This document shows, piece after piece, positions 10,860 to 21,791 of a stretch of 64,000 nucleotides of DNA. Position 1 is the stretch's first letter, and the number at the start of each line of letters is the position of its first letter. The stretch is taken from the NCBI GenBank assembly GCA_025024175.1, contig QCXZ01000053.1, forward strand, positions 6,386,001 through 6,450,000. Direction: 5' to 3'. The notes below the pieces were generated by a model. It did no database searches, was not told the DNA's origin, and saw only the letters and a list, made by a program, of their open reading frames with translations. Source of the stretch: Rhyzopertha dominica (Eukaryota > Arthropoda > Insecta > Coleoptera > Bostrichidae). Made by a program: the position numbers and the translations under genes.

Positions 10860-12410
10860 TGTGATTGGTTTAAAATTGAATTTTTCTTTTTCTCGTTAGT
10901 AGAAAATTGTAAATTTATTTCAGTGGAATAATATAATTTCATTATTCCACTAGTGGAAAAAGTGGTACTTTATACGGTTCTTAAGTGTGGATAAAACGTA
11001 AATTATAAAGTGATTACGGAAAAAGTAATTTCTTTGTTTTATTGCAATTTTGATCATGACTGATTTAAAACAACATCAATTGTACAAGTCGGTAATTTCC
11101 AATTTTTCGAAAAACGTTAAAAACGTGAACTTAATTATGCAAATTAACTGAAAAACCTTGTGTTGTTTTAGTTTTATAGCGCATATCTCAGAAATAAAGT
11201 AATTACTACAAAAGAACTAATCCAAACGCTAGCAGCGGCGCTCACCTTATTCACGCTCGTCTTTGACGTCACTACTTTGATAGTTCGTACGCCACCGTTT
11301 TAATTTCCTAAAATACACTGTTTCTGCCAACTATCGTACTAAGTGGTTATAAAAATTATAAAAAAATAATCCTTTTTTTACGCCTTGTCTGTCATAACAA
11401 GTAATTAATTATGACTTAAAATTTGACCGTTGTTAATTATTATACTTGTAAATTCTTTATATTATCAGGGCATCGGTCGCAATAAATTACAAATCCTTTT
11501 AACTATACGCCAATCTTTCGAAGGTATTTGCCACCTTCGTCAGGGCCTAAAATCTTTTATTTACTTTATATACAAAACTACATGTAACACTTACTTCTAG
11601 TGATGGATTAATAAAGGGGGCTTAACAGTAAAAAAAAAGCATGCAAGTAGGCGCAACGACGGTGATTATGAAACACGAAAATTCTTAAAATTGAGTAAAT
11701 TGGTGTAAATTTTTGACAAGCTGTTTATATGACTTCTTTTATTTATGCTATTTGTTTGTTTATTAATATGTACCATTTTCAGAAACAGTCGTCTTTTTCA
11801 AATTTATATTTCTTTATGTAAAGCTCTGGGATCTTCAAAATTGAATGTATGGTTATAAAACATTACTAATAATTTATTTAATTTATTAAGTGTCAGCATT
11901 AAAATCTCTGAATGTGATGAGTGCTTTTATTAATTAGCTACTTTTAACTCTTTGGTCGCTACTGATTTATAAAAGATATTTCTTTAAAAATTATTTGTGA
12001 CATATTATATTAATAAGTATTAGTCCTTGAAATTATTACATTGCAATGGAACATTCAGTTGTCTTAATTGTTACCTATGAAAGCAATAAAGGCAATAGAG
12101 CCCCTTAATTATTATTCTTGTTTATTTTTGTAGGTTTGTATGTGTTTAAATGANAGGTATTACTCAGTCCTTGTCTCTCCTGTTGTTTACACATTTATTT
12201 GTTTTTTTTTGTATATTATGACATTTCCAAAATTGTCTCTTACATTTATGTCGTTCTATAGCAATAATTTTTGTGTTATTGAAATCAAAAGTATTATTAG
12301 TTGGCTCTTTATATTTTTTCAAAGCAATGTAGTTGTTCTTACTTTTAACAACAATAATTATAATAATCTTTATTGTGCCCAAACAAATACACAAGTTACA
12401 AACTGTTACT
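10860..12410. other. Intergenic AT-rich, no supported gene
   Basis: No coding region. Around 11515-11560 the minus strand reads cctgacgaag, then ggt...acc, then cgaaag, a weak echo of the PLE/hammerhead signature with no element attached. 12140-12412 carries overlapping open frames on both strands that look like chance in AT-rich DNA. Confidence 0.5.
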
Positions 12411-12573
12411 AATGAACATTATGCATTATGTGGGCAACCTCTCAGAATCTGAAAACTGGCGCAAAAATAACACTATTTTACAGTATAAGTTTTTTTGAAA
12501 TTACGCCCGCCTACTGAGATATTCACTCTTAAACATGGGGGAAGAGAAACTGTTTTTCAGAAATATCTCTTAG
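12411..12573 (+). repeat. Dispersed repeat family R2, copy 1
   Basis: About 160 bp match 32811-32970 in the same orientation: gcattatgtg, gcaacctctc, gaatctgaaaactgg, aaaataacactatttta, ctgagatatt and aaatatctcttaga. Both copies stop at the same point (atctcttaga). Here a Penelope-like element follows directly. Confidence 0.8.
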
Positions 12574-12575
12574 AC

Positions 12576-12884
12576 CAGTCGTCGAACGATATTTCGGAAA
12601 GGCGTTAGCTATCTTTCTCGGGACGGTGAAGATGGTGTTTATATGATGTCTTCTCAGCAGCCGTCCGATCTTATCTGTACATCCATTGACGAAGGGCAGG
12701 TATGCCGCAGCGATGTGCTCCTCTGGTTCCTTCCTCCGTGGATAATTGTTTATAGCATACCTGCCCTACGTCAATGGATGTACAGATAAGATCGGACGGC
12801 TGCTGAGAAGACATCATATAAACACCATCTTCACCGCCCCGAGAAAGATAGCTAACGCCTTTCCGAAATACCGTTCGACGACTG
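12576..12884. repeat. Long hairpin at the head of Penelope-like element 2
   Basis: 12576-12705 is the near-perfect reverse complement of 12755-12884 (130 bp arms, ~49 bp spacer), with few mismatches. The right arm is the start of the PLE reading frame, and the left arm is an inverted copy of it. A snap-back product during reverse transcription or a head-to-head insertion would give this. Transcripts would fold into one long hairpin. Confidence 0.9.
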
Positions 12885-13249
12885 AGGAGCTACAAGCACA
12901 AGGTGTGTACAGCATCCCATGCAGCTGTGGGAAGGTTTACATCGGACAAACCGAAAGGCACATCAGCACGAGAATCAATGAGCACATGAGGCACACCAGA
13001 GACCGGCAAGGTGTAGCAGAACATCGAATGGAGACTGGTCACATCATCAAATTCGAGGAAGCACAAATGCTGTCGAGAGAAGCGAGATTCTGGCCGAGAC
13101 TGTACAAGGAAGCCATCGAAATCCAGAAGAACCCGCACAATTACAACCGAGACCGGGGCATCGACCTACCTGGAATCTGGAAACCGGTCATGCGTAACAA
13201 CGCCCACGCGTCAGTGACCCGGACGAGCATAAATACCCGAACAGGCTAG
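12746..13249 (+). pseudogene. Penelope-like element 2: C-terminal RT tail plus GIY-YIG endonuclease
   Basis: A 167-codon open frame. It opens with the PLE connector (LPYVNGCTDKIGRLLRRHHI) and runs into an intact-looking GIY-YIG nuclease: GVYSIPCSCGKVYIGQ, then TERHISTRINEH, then GVAEHRMETGH and KEAIEIQKNPHNYNRD. In the family, this nuclease nicks the target for priming. The catalytic RT is missing, so the copy is 5'-truncated even though this part is uninterrupted. No upstream promoter for it is visible. A hammerhead motif follows 25 bp after the stop. Confidence 0.85.
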
Positions 13250-13273
13250 GACACTTCAGTTTCAGAGCTACTT

Positions 13274-13307
13274 CTGAGGAAGACACCGACATGAGTGTCG
13301 AAACGTC
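13274..13307 (+). ncRNA. Hammerhead ribozyme core in Penelope-like element 2
   Basis: CTGAGGA (13274-13280) is followed by one A, stem II GACAC (13282-13286) pairing with GTGTC (13295-13299), then GAAAC (13300-13304) and GTC (13305-13307). This is the CUGANGA / stem II / GAAA / short stem III / GUC order of minimal type I hammerheads described in Penelope elements. Only about 3 bp of stem I (CTT/AAG) are evident, so activity may need dimers or may be weak. Confidence 0.75.
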
Positions 13308-13319
13308 AAGGTCTAATAA

Positions 13320-14172
13320 CCAACGTGGGAACCAGCTCGGAAAACAACATGTCATCGACAACAACCACGGAANCCTTCGAACCGTATTTCATCATTTTAC
13401 GTCCATTTGACTTGATAATTTTTGTCAGTATGACATAATGAGTAATTAAAATAACAGACGTTGCCCTGCTGGCTGTGAATGCGGCAAGATTTTTGATATA
13501 AATCTAAAACTACACATGCATGTCGTATCGTACATTAAAACTTCCTTCGACAATATCCCGGAATTGGCCCAGAATTCAATAACTCCAATTTTATCGCCAT
13601 TAAATTCGATAACGGCCGATAAATCCCGCCAGTCTCCCGAGCATCAAGCATGCGGGGGGACGTATTAGTTAATATGGATATATGCCTGAAAGTTTTCATA
13701 ACCTTGTTGTAAATTCGCAACGACCGAATCCGCGTATAAACTTTGTTAAAACTAACTTTAAATTATCTCCGGGACGCGCTCTGATGCAGAGGGAAGCTTT
13801 ATTAAAATGGGGGTGTAATCAATGTATGGCTGCGGAGTTTCGGCTGTTTCTTCGTTATGGCTACGGCAAAAGTTGGCTTACTTTGACTTGGGTGACGTCT
13901 TAAACTTGCACTGATGTTTATTCAGCGTCCGCAACTTTATAAAGGTCGTGGAATAAGCCCTAGTTCGCGAGATTTGACTAAATCCGAAAGTCGGTCAGTT
14001 ACGTCATTGGTTGTCCTGCAATCCTACTTCAATCTGCTTTTACACTTCTGTATTATTCATTAAGACCTTGGCACCAGAAAGAAAAACATACTCCAAAATA
14101 GTGACTAACCATTGTTCTTACTTAATTTTAATAAATCATTCAGTGATTCATAATTTACAGCATGTAGGGAAC
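13320..14172. other. Intergenic, no supported gene
   Basis: No gene recognised. 13545-13680 is a GC-rich patch. One ambiguous base at 13372. Confidence 0.5.
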
Positions 14173-14174
14173 TA

Positions 14175-15502
14175 CGAGGCATGTTTTTTAAGTAAGTACC
14201 GTTTTGCGATTCCGCCGGCGCAGCGCTACAGTCTGCGTTCCGCGCATGCGCGCTGGTTACCTACATCTCTTGTCTACGCACTGACGCCATTACAGTTTGA
14301 TTCTTCATTGTATACGTTGTTTACTGAGTGTTTAAGATGCCTCCGACAATCGTGAGTCCCGCCGATTGTGAAATACGAGCTGTTATACGATTTCTAGTGC
14401 TAAAGGCGTAAAACCGATCGATATTCATCGTGAGATCTGTGAAGTTTACGGACAAACCATTATGAGTGATGGAATGGTATTTTGGGTGAGAGCATTTAAA
14501 GATGGCCGCACAAATGTGTATGATGAAGAACGGAGTGGGTGTCCTTCGGTCGTTAATGAAGATTTGTGCAGAAAGTGAACGAAAAGGTGAGAGAAAACAG
14601 ACGCTTTACAATTTCATCATTGTGCGACTGCTTTCCTCAATATTCTCGTAGTGTTTTGTATCGCATTGTGACCTAGAACTTTAATTACCGGAAATTGTGT
14701 TCACGTTGGGTTCCGAAAATGTTGACGGATTTGCACAAAACCCAAAGTTTAGGCAGTGCATTGACTTTCCTTGAGCGGTACCACAATGAAGGTGAAGATT
14801 TTTTAGACCAAATAATGTTACTGGAGACGAAACATGAGTGGCCTACGTCACACCCGAATCGAAACAACAATCCATGAAATGGCGACATTCATCATCACCC
14901 AAAAAAGTAAAGTTTAAGCAAACAATTTCTGACCGGAAAATCATGTGCACAGTTTTTTGGGACAGAAAAGGAGTATTGCTAGTGGAGTTTCTGCCTCGTA
15001 ATGAGACAATCAATGCAGCGTCTTATTGTAAGACATTGAATAATCTGCGTCGTGCAATCCAGAACAAAAGACGTGGCAAGTTGAGTAAGGGTATCGTTTT
15101 GCTGCATGACAATGCCCGTCCACATGTGGCTAATCGGACCAAAGATCTCATCAAATCTTTTAAATGGGAAACTATAGATCATCCTCCATACAGCCCTGAT
15201 CTGGCGCCCAGCGACTACCATTTGTTCCTGCACTTGAAGAAACACCTGGGTGGTCACCGTCTTCAATACGATAACGAAGTCGAAACATTTGTGATACAGT
15301 GGTTAACAAGTCAGGCGGCAGAATTTTATGAGGATGGTATTCAAAAACTGGTGCCACGTTATGACAAGTGCCTCAATATTCACGGAAATTATGTAGAAAA
15401 GTAGATTATGGTACAGGCTTTCATGTAAGATAAAATTATTGCGATATCTTTGGACGTCTTTTTTTAATTCCAAAACGGTACTTACTTAAAAAACATGCCT
15501 TG
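14175..15502 (+). mobile_element. Complete mariner transposon (1,328 bp)
   Basis: TIRs are ~31 bp: cgaggcatgttttttaagta at the left, and a right end whose complement differs at one or two positions. Both are flanked by TA (14173-14174 and 15503-15504). Length and structure are those of a full-length mariner. The internal gene is dead. Confidence 0.92.
14337..15404 (+). pseudogene. Mariner transposase (D,D34D), inactivated
   Basis: The catalytic domain is well preserved. It has GDET for the first Asp (Asp codon 14826-14828), HDNARPH for the second and YSPDLAPSDYHLF for the third. Counting residues gives exactly 34 between the last two, the mariner signature. The N-terminal DNA-binding half starts MPPTIVSPAD but meets stops within ~25 codons. 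A one-base frameshift occurs just before VTGDET, and the Trp codon after GDET is now TGA (14835-14837). No active enzyme can be made, but the TIRs could still respond to a related transposase. Confidence 0.92.
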
Positions 15503-15659
15503 TACATACATACAATAGGCAGATTTTCACCTTAATTGAAGCTTACTGTATCAAAAATAACTCAATTTTGAATGTGCCTTTCCCAAGTTATTTAAATAGA
15601 AACAATTTTTTATATATTTTATTTTAATTTTTGCAGACAAAATTATAATAATAGGACTT

Positions 15660-16535
15660 TATTTAACCACACTATTAGGCGAAGTCTAGCGTAGCTTTTT
15701 TATTATTGATTGATAAATGATGGACATATCTATGAGATAAATCAGTGCAATGCAAGCTGCGACGACTATGAAACTTATCACGCAAGTATTTTGGCGAAGA
15801 GGATCGAAAGTCACGAAACAAGAAAGTTGCAAGGTGGTAATGAAAAAATTGATCAAATTTTAACCATTTAAGTTGCTGTGCGCACTTACTGATTTGAGCA
15901 TACTTTTTTAGTCCAAATATGAATCTGCAGCAGTTATTCTGCACCTTCTGAAGCCTGTATTTATTAACGGCATCAAGACAAGGAAAATATACCGTAAAAC
16001 AATAAAGTAAGTGAAGGATTACCAGAGATTCGCACAATTTTTTCTAAGTTTAAAGTTGAGAATAAGATGATTAAACTACAAGAGCTTTAAAGCAACAAAA
16101 CATGTTTTAATAAAAGAAGACACGTGATTTTTAAAACGATGGTCATTATCTATACTTAAACCAAGACTTTTGATGCTTTCATATACAGGCAGTTGATTAT
16201 GATCCGCTTGTACAATAATATCATCCTTCAGAAAATATTTTTGTGACGACTTTGACGCGAAATATACTACAGAACACTATTTGCTGTTCAACTTTAAGTT
16301 AATATTACTATAATATTCACTAATGTTGCCTAGGTCCTCATTCATTTCTAAGCATGCCCTCTCGCATGTTCTGTGGGTTGAAATGGTGTAAAAGGTAAAT
16401 ATCGTCAGCGTATGCCACGCAAGTTGAAAATTTGGACTTCGGGAGTAACTTAGCGGTGTAAATTAAAAACAATATTGGTCCCAGGATAGATCCTTGAGGG
16501 ACTCCCGATGTCATATGAATTCTGATCTGCAGAAG
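15660..16535 (-). pseudogene. CR1/jockey-type non-LTR reverse transcriptase fragment
   Basis: Minus-strand frames give motif B ([19 protein letters not shown]), the catalytic YADDIYLLHH, and after a stop a thumb region (SIKSLGLSIDNDHRF). A 120-codon C-terminal stretch follows, with LQKVQNNCCRFIFGLKK, the usual CR1/jockey connection. The upstream RT and endonuclease parts are missing. The broken frames show it is old. Confidence 0.85.
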
Positions 16536-16599
16536 GTTTGTAACTTTGCAAAAGTAAATTAAATCTATTGTTTAATTATCGGCACATGTTTGATATAAA

Positions 16600-17800
16600 A
16601 ACTAAAAGTTTGTTGTGTGAATCGCTGGTCCTTTCACATTTTAATTATTCTGATTATGTCTATGGGCCATGCTTGACGGTTGCGGATGCTAGGCAGTGAT
16701 GGGCGCGTAGAATACTCCATGTAGATTACGCCATTATCTACGCGTAAACTATGTAATATTCTACTTTAAAAGTCTACTGTAGAAAATAACTTTATGTAGA
16801 TAAACAGCAAACTAGTAATATTTAGTACTTTTAACAGCTCTAAATGCCTCAAATGACAGTATTATTTTATATATTATTATTTTCGTTCTCCCATCGATCG
16901 TACCGCGAGGTACCTGAAAAAGAGAAATATATATATCACTAAATGGAATGGAAGTTGATCCGATCATAACCAAACTTGGTATGGTAATAGCCCATGACCT
17001 TCTGAGCTCCAATCCGGAGCCCTATGCTGTAGACTCTCACCGTTCAAAAGTTACAGGACATCAAAGTTGCTGCAGATCGCCGTGCACTAACGTCAATAGG
17101 TTGGAACTACGCGTGGACCACGATCAGAACTACCTGGAGTCGATCATAGGAGAACGTTTTTTTCGTTTTGGACGATTCCACTGGTTGTTGCTTCCTAACT
17201 AAACAAAATACTACTTCGTTGTAATTAAAATAACTAGAGCCACGTTAAACAACAATAACTCGTTTCGACATACATTTGTTAGGGTCAGAAGGCACAAGCG
17301 TGCTTTGGAGCCCTCAATCGGTCAATGGGTTCTTAAATGACTGTAAACTATGATTTTATTATCTTTCTTGTCTATAAACGGAAGAAGACTGGCTATTTCA
17401 TATGCTACCTATTATACCTAATATACTCGTAGAAGAAAAGACTTCGAAACGCATGTTTTGTACGAAAGAAGTAAGAAAACCGTTTGGGTATTCTGATGAC
17501 TTACTAAAATAAGTTATTCAAATTTGTAATATAAATATTAAAAAACTGCAGTGCTTTAAAAAATTTTTAAGAATTGACCCATAAAACAGGGAAATTAGAA
17601 CAAAATAATTTGCGCAATACACTTAATATACAATAGCCATAATATACTCGTCTCATATTTTCTACTCAAAATCTACGCCAAAATGCTTTATCTACATTTT
17701 CTACGCGGGTAATGTAGAAAATTATAATTTAATCGTAAACGCCCATCACTGATGCTAGGAGAATATAGAAAGTGCAGAATTCTTGTCTGCGATATATAAT
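16600..17800 (+). pseudogene. CR1/jockey-type C-terminal fragment, split by a hAT
   Basis: 16615-16693 reads CESLVLSHFNYSDYVYGPC then TVADAR. After the hAT the frame resumes with DARR, KVQNSCLRYI (17752-17800). It resembles the C-terminus of the minus-strand fragment at 15675-16037 (CESLVILHLLYC, LQKVQNNCCR), so the two come from related elements in opposite orientation. Confidence 0.7.
16694..17751. mobile_element. Complete non-autonomous hAT element (1,058 bp)
   Basis: Starts cagtgatgggcg and ends cgcccatcactg, a 12 bp TIR of hAT type. It is flanked on both sides by the same 8 bp, atgctagg (16686-16693 and 17752-17759), the hAT target duplication. Subterminal tctac/gtaga words repeat near both ends. 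No transposase is present. The internal open frame at 16948-17202 has no recognisable domain. Confidence 0.93.
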
Positions 17801-18120
17801 AATAACTAATAATAACTAAATTTAAATACATAAATAATTACAACAAAATACAAATAAATATATGACATCCTGCAAGAAAAGGATCATGGTCAGATTTTAA
17901 GGATCACTATAGACCTCAGATTCTGATCTTCCCCATAATCCTAAGTACATAATAAAATAAATATTCTAAGAGCGTACAATAAATCGCATATCCTAAATAA
18001 AAATTTGTTTTGTTTGGTGGCTTGAATCATAAAAACTAAATGTATCATTGTTGAGTATACAAAATTATACTTTAAAGTTAAATTTTAGTGTCCCTTTAAG
18101 TAACATATCTTTAATAATAG

Positions 18121-20953
18121 TTAACCTAGCATTCCGTAAGTTATTTGCAAAAGTAAATTAATAACTTTTGCCGCAATATATGAGTATGAACCACAGAACT
18201 GAGCTGTATAATGTCTGGGAATTGAAAGGAGGTAAATATCTCTAACATTAAGACAATGAACATTTTTTCTGGGAACTAATTTAGTTTTTAAGTAAGAAGA
18301 ATTGCCCTTCTTTACTATGTGGATACACAATTTACTATAGTGAAGGAAAGTTTGTTCGAAGACCTTTAACCAGCCGAGATCATGAATAGCGCCACTTATA
18401 TGATCCCTCCTTCGCAACCCGCAAATAAAACGGGCACAGGAATTTTGTATCCGTTAGAGCCTTCTATAATTATATTTTGTAATACAGGGGCTATATACTA
18501 AATTGCAGTACTTTATATGAGACATTACAAGTGCTTCCGATATGATGCGCTTACATCTGAAGTTTAGTATTGCTCTGCTTTGATACAGAAGTTTCAGACT
18601 GGAATAAGATTTTTTTTAAATATGATTGATGTGAGTATTAAATTTCATGTCAGTGTCTATATAAANCNCTAAATTTTTTGAAGATTNTATAATAGGAAGT
18701 GTTTCATTGTCAATGTTAATACTNANCTGATTCATATATTGCATGCGGCTCTTTCTACCAAATACCATTACTTTAGATTTATTAGGATTAAGAGATAAGC
18801 AATACTTTTTTGATACATTGAAGAGCGTTGCTAAGTCTTTATTTATGTACATATTGCTCTGCAAAATATCATTGGCTTAGCATGAGTAGTACAACTGAGT
18901 GTCGTCCGCATAGAAGTGAAACTTACAATATCTGAAACATTCCTCAAAACGGGAAGTGTACAAAGCAAAAAGTATCGGGCCTAAAATTGAACCTTGAGGA
19001 ACACCGCTAATGCATACTGCAGGTGCTGATATAAATGTTGTTATAAATGACTGATTGTTGGCGATTGCACAAATAATTTTGAAGAAGTTTTACTGACAAA
19101 TTTAAAAATCCTGGGAATTGTAACATCGACGACATCAATTTGTGATTAATTCTGTCGAACGCTTTAGTAAAATCAAGCAATACCAAAATTGTAAGCAAGT
19201 TTTTGTCAGTCGCAGCAATAATGTCATCGGTCACAGTTAATAAGGCAGTGGTGCAACTATGTTGGGATCTGAAACTAGACTGCAGGTTAGGAAGCAATTT
19301 ATACTGTTCCAGATGCACTTGAATTTGTTTATACAAAATCTTCTCCATTACCTTCGAGAGTGTTGGCAGAATACACACCGGCCGCAGGTCTCAAAGGTGT
19401 TCTGGAGAATTTATTTTAGGCAATGGTTTAACATGGGCTATCTTCCAGCACTCTGGAAATTGACCTTTCTCTATACAGCAATTTACTATGTGCACTATAT
19501 ACTTCAATATGTATGGACAAAACAGGAGCAACATTGACTTACTAATGTTATCAGAACCTATAGCACAAGACTTAATACTAAACAAGGTTTCGCGGATGGT
19601 TTCTTCATCTACCATGGTAAAATCAAGCAAACTACCAACACTACGATGCTTATTAATAGGTAAAAAATCCAATAATTCTTGATCAGGGTTAACTTGTGAT
19701 TGAGACGAGTTTTTAAAATATCTGTTTATATTTTCTACATTTTGAAGATGTTCTCGAATATTAGATTTATTATTTTTAGAATAAATATTTAAATTACGCA
19801 ATTCATAGAACAACCTCTTATTACTCCTGTCACTGTCCACTACATAATTAATATATGCTTTTTTCTCAAGTTTTATTGTTTTGTTAGTTAAGTTTCTCAA
19901 CAATTTGTAATATTGCCAGTGGATGGGATTACCACTCCTTTTAAATCTTTGAAATGCTTTGTTACGAAGTAACATGAGGAACTTTAAATTGTCAGTCAAC
20001 CATGGCTTGCAACGTGCATTTCTTGCAACTATTGATTTTAAAGGAGCATGTTTATCAAAAAGTTCCAATAAGTAATTATTAAATATAAGTAATTTGTAGT
20101 CAACGTTGTCATTATATAAAATATTATCAAAAGGTATCTCGACTAAATCAGTGTGAAATTTTTGTTTGTCAATATCAAGCAAATTATGTCGCTTAATTTT
20201 GTCAGGTTCATTTTTTTGTTTTGTGCCTAAGTTTAACGTTAATACAACTAGGGAATGATCCGACCCAATGTCGGTATGTTCTATTACCTCACAACTGACT
20301 ATATTATTATTGTTACTACACAAGAACAAGTCCAATAAAGAACAGGATGTACGCGAAACTCTGGTTGGCTCATCCACCAGCTGATAAAGTGAAAGTTGTT
20401 CTAAAAAGTCATTCAGGTAAGTATATGCAGCAGAGTTTGGTTGCAAACAATTAATATTGAAGTCTCCACAGCAAACTATTTCCTCCCTGGAAGCTCTAAC
20501 AGAAATCATGGACGTCTCCAACTGTTCGAAGAAGTTCACTATAGACATCGATGGTGGTCGATAAACAACTATAACAGATATCAGAGATAACCTGCATGGT
20601 TTAAATTTTATCCATAATTGTTCAATACTTTGTGAATTTGAAACGGACAATACAGATGACTGAAAAGCACTTTTAATATAAATGGCAACACCTCCTCCCC
20701 GACTACCTCTATCTCTTCTATACAGCTTATAATTAGTAAGTTGGATATTATCATCGATATTACGAGCATCGAGCCAAGTTTCTGTCAAGCATACTACATC
20801 ATAATCGTGGGCATTTAAGAAATCTTTTAATTGTAGAAAACGCGCACTCAGCGAGCGAATATTTAAATTAACTATTCTTAAAAATCTACCCATATTCACA
20901 AAAGAAAAATAATATATACAGCTATGAAAATTAACCAATATATAATTAAACAA
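18121..20953 (-). pseudogene. CR1-like ORF2: endonuclease plus reverse transcriptase, lightly damaged
   Basis: The first 520 codons hold an APE-type endonuclease, which nicks the target. It is read from LRIVNLNIRSLS through DVVCLTETWLD, GGGVAIYIKS and CCGDFNINC to GSDHSLVVLTL. The RT follows: LDFTKAFDRINH (motif A), [19 protein letters not shown] (motif B) and [10 protein letters not shown] (catalytic). The thumb and C-terminal region (RIQNSCARFICGLRRRDH) end near 18121. Damage is modest: an in-frame TGA near 19389 (SPEHL-stop-DLRPV), a frameshift just before motif B near 19010, a TAA after the YADD box, and further stops in the thumb. The element was probably active fairly recently. Confidence 0.9.
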
Positions 20954-20956
20954 GAA

Positions 20957-21778
20957 TTAATGGNCATCATTCAAACACTGCTGGTTAAAAATTACAAAGA
21001 TTTGACTGTCTTCCGATTTGCGCATATAAATACGACCGTTTTTCACCCATAAGTACTTAATATTGGCATTTTTCTTAAACTCTCTACACTTGTTGAGCAG
21101 AAGTTTATTCTGCACTGTAAGATGTTCGTTGACATACACAGGGTTACGTGACATTACTGTTTGTTTCCACTCATCTTGTATATCACGAACACAGAGGTTA
21201 CGACGTACTTTTCTAGCCTTCACGAACTCCTGTTTTTTAATATGTGAGATGAACTTTACAATGATTGGTCTTGATTCATTGACATTCCGCTTCTTTCCCA
21301 CCCTATGGCAATTGTCAATGTCCGTCACGTTCATTTCGACCCCCATCACCATTCCGATTTTAGTGACTAGCTGAAGGACATTTTCTCCTGCTACTTTTGG
21401 CACTCCTTCGATTTCTATATTATTTCTGCGAGTATATTGTTGCAATTCATTCAGTTCTGATTTCAGCTTCTCATTTGAAGTCTCTAAGTTAGTGCATTTG
21501 CATGTCAGTCGCGCAATCTCTTCACGGGAAGCAACTAGGATATTTTCCATGCTTTTTATGGTCTTTGAATTCTCCTCTATTTTTTCATGACATGTGTCGC
21601 TTGATTTGATTAACTGTTTGTTGACAAGAGTTAATTCCGCTAGTTGCTTCAATATGTCACGTGACGAAGGCCCAGCACAGTCCTTGCAACGCCAAGTTTC
21701 CGATGACTTGTCCGCCAGGCATGAATTGTGGCAAAAATTGCCACAGTCTCCATTATCACATTTTAAACCTTTTCGCTG
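20957..21778 (-). CDS. CR1-like ORF1: PHD-type zinc knuckle, coiled coil and Baculo_FP/L1-like domain (5' truncated)
   Basis: ORF1 proteins bind the element RNA and act as chaperones. The open frame begins immediately after a TAA at 21779-21781 with no ATG, so the true start was probably lost by 5' truncation. The first ~30 residues contain FCHNSC and WRCKDC, the second half of a PHD finger. A coiled coil follows (KTIKSMENILVASREEIARL, then NEKLKSELNELQQ), and then a globular domain with RRNNIEIEGVP, NCHRVGKK, RPIIVKFISH and the C-terminal NKCREFKKNA. This order is typical of Baculo_FP/Transposase_22-like ORF1 proteins. The frame ends 4 bp before ORF2 opens. Confidence 0.75.
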   Translation of the reverse strand, partial: QRKGLKCDNGDCGNFCHNSCLADKSSETWRCKDCAGPSSRDILKQLAELTLVNKQLIKSSDTCHEKIEENSKTIKSMENILVASREEIARLTCKCTNLETSNEKLKSELNELQQYTRRNNIEIEGVPKVAGENVLQLVTKIGMVMGVEMNVTDIDNCHRVGKKRNVNESRPIIVKFISHIKKQEFVKARKVRRNLCVRDIQDEWKQTVMSRNPVYVNEHLTVQNKLLLNKCREFKKNANIKYLWVKNGRIYMRKSEDSQIFVIFNQQCLNDXH

Positions 21779-21791
21779 TTAAGTGATTTTA

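Larger units (their letters stand above)
18060..21790 (-). mobile_element. Near full-length CR1-like non-LTR retrotransposon
   Basis: Carries ORF1 and ORF2 in the normal order on the minus strand and a ~60 bp or longer 3' region below 18121. The 5' end is cut inside ORF1, as expected after incomplete reverse transcription. Ambiguous bases (18666, 18668, 18687, 18724, 18726, 20964) fall inside it. Confidence 0.88.

Noticed and set aside
11515..11560. Hammerhead ribozyme on the minus strand
   Set aside because: CTGACGA and GAAAG boxes occur, but stem II aligns only with extra unpaired bases and no stem I or PLE body is nearby.
12140..12412. Overlapping frames on both strands
   Set aside because: AT-rich low-complexity translation, with an ambiguous base inside.
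14011..14355. 114-codon plus frame before the mariner gene
   Set aside because: Crosses the mariner TIR and its untranslated region, so it is not a real gene.
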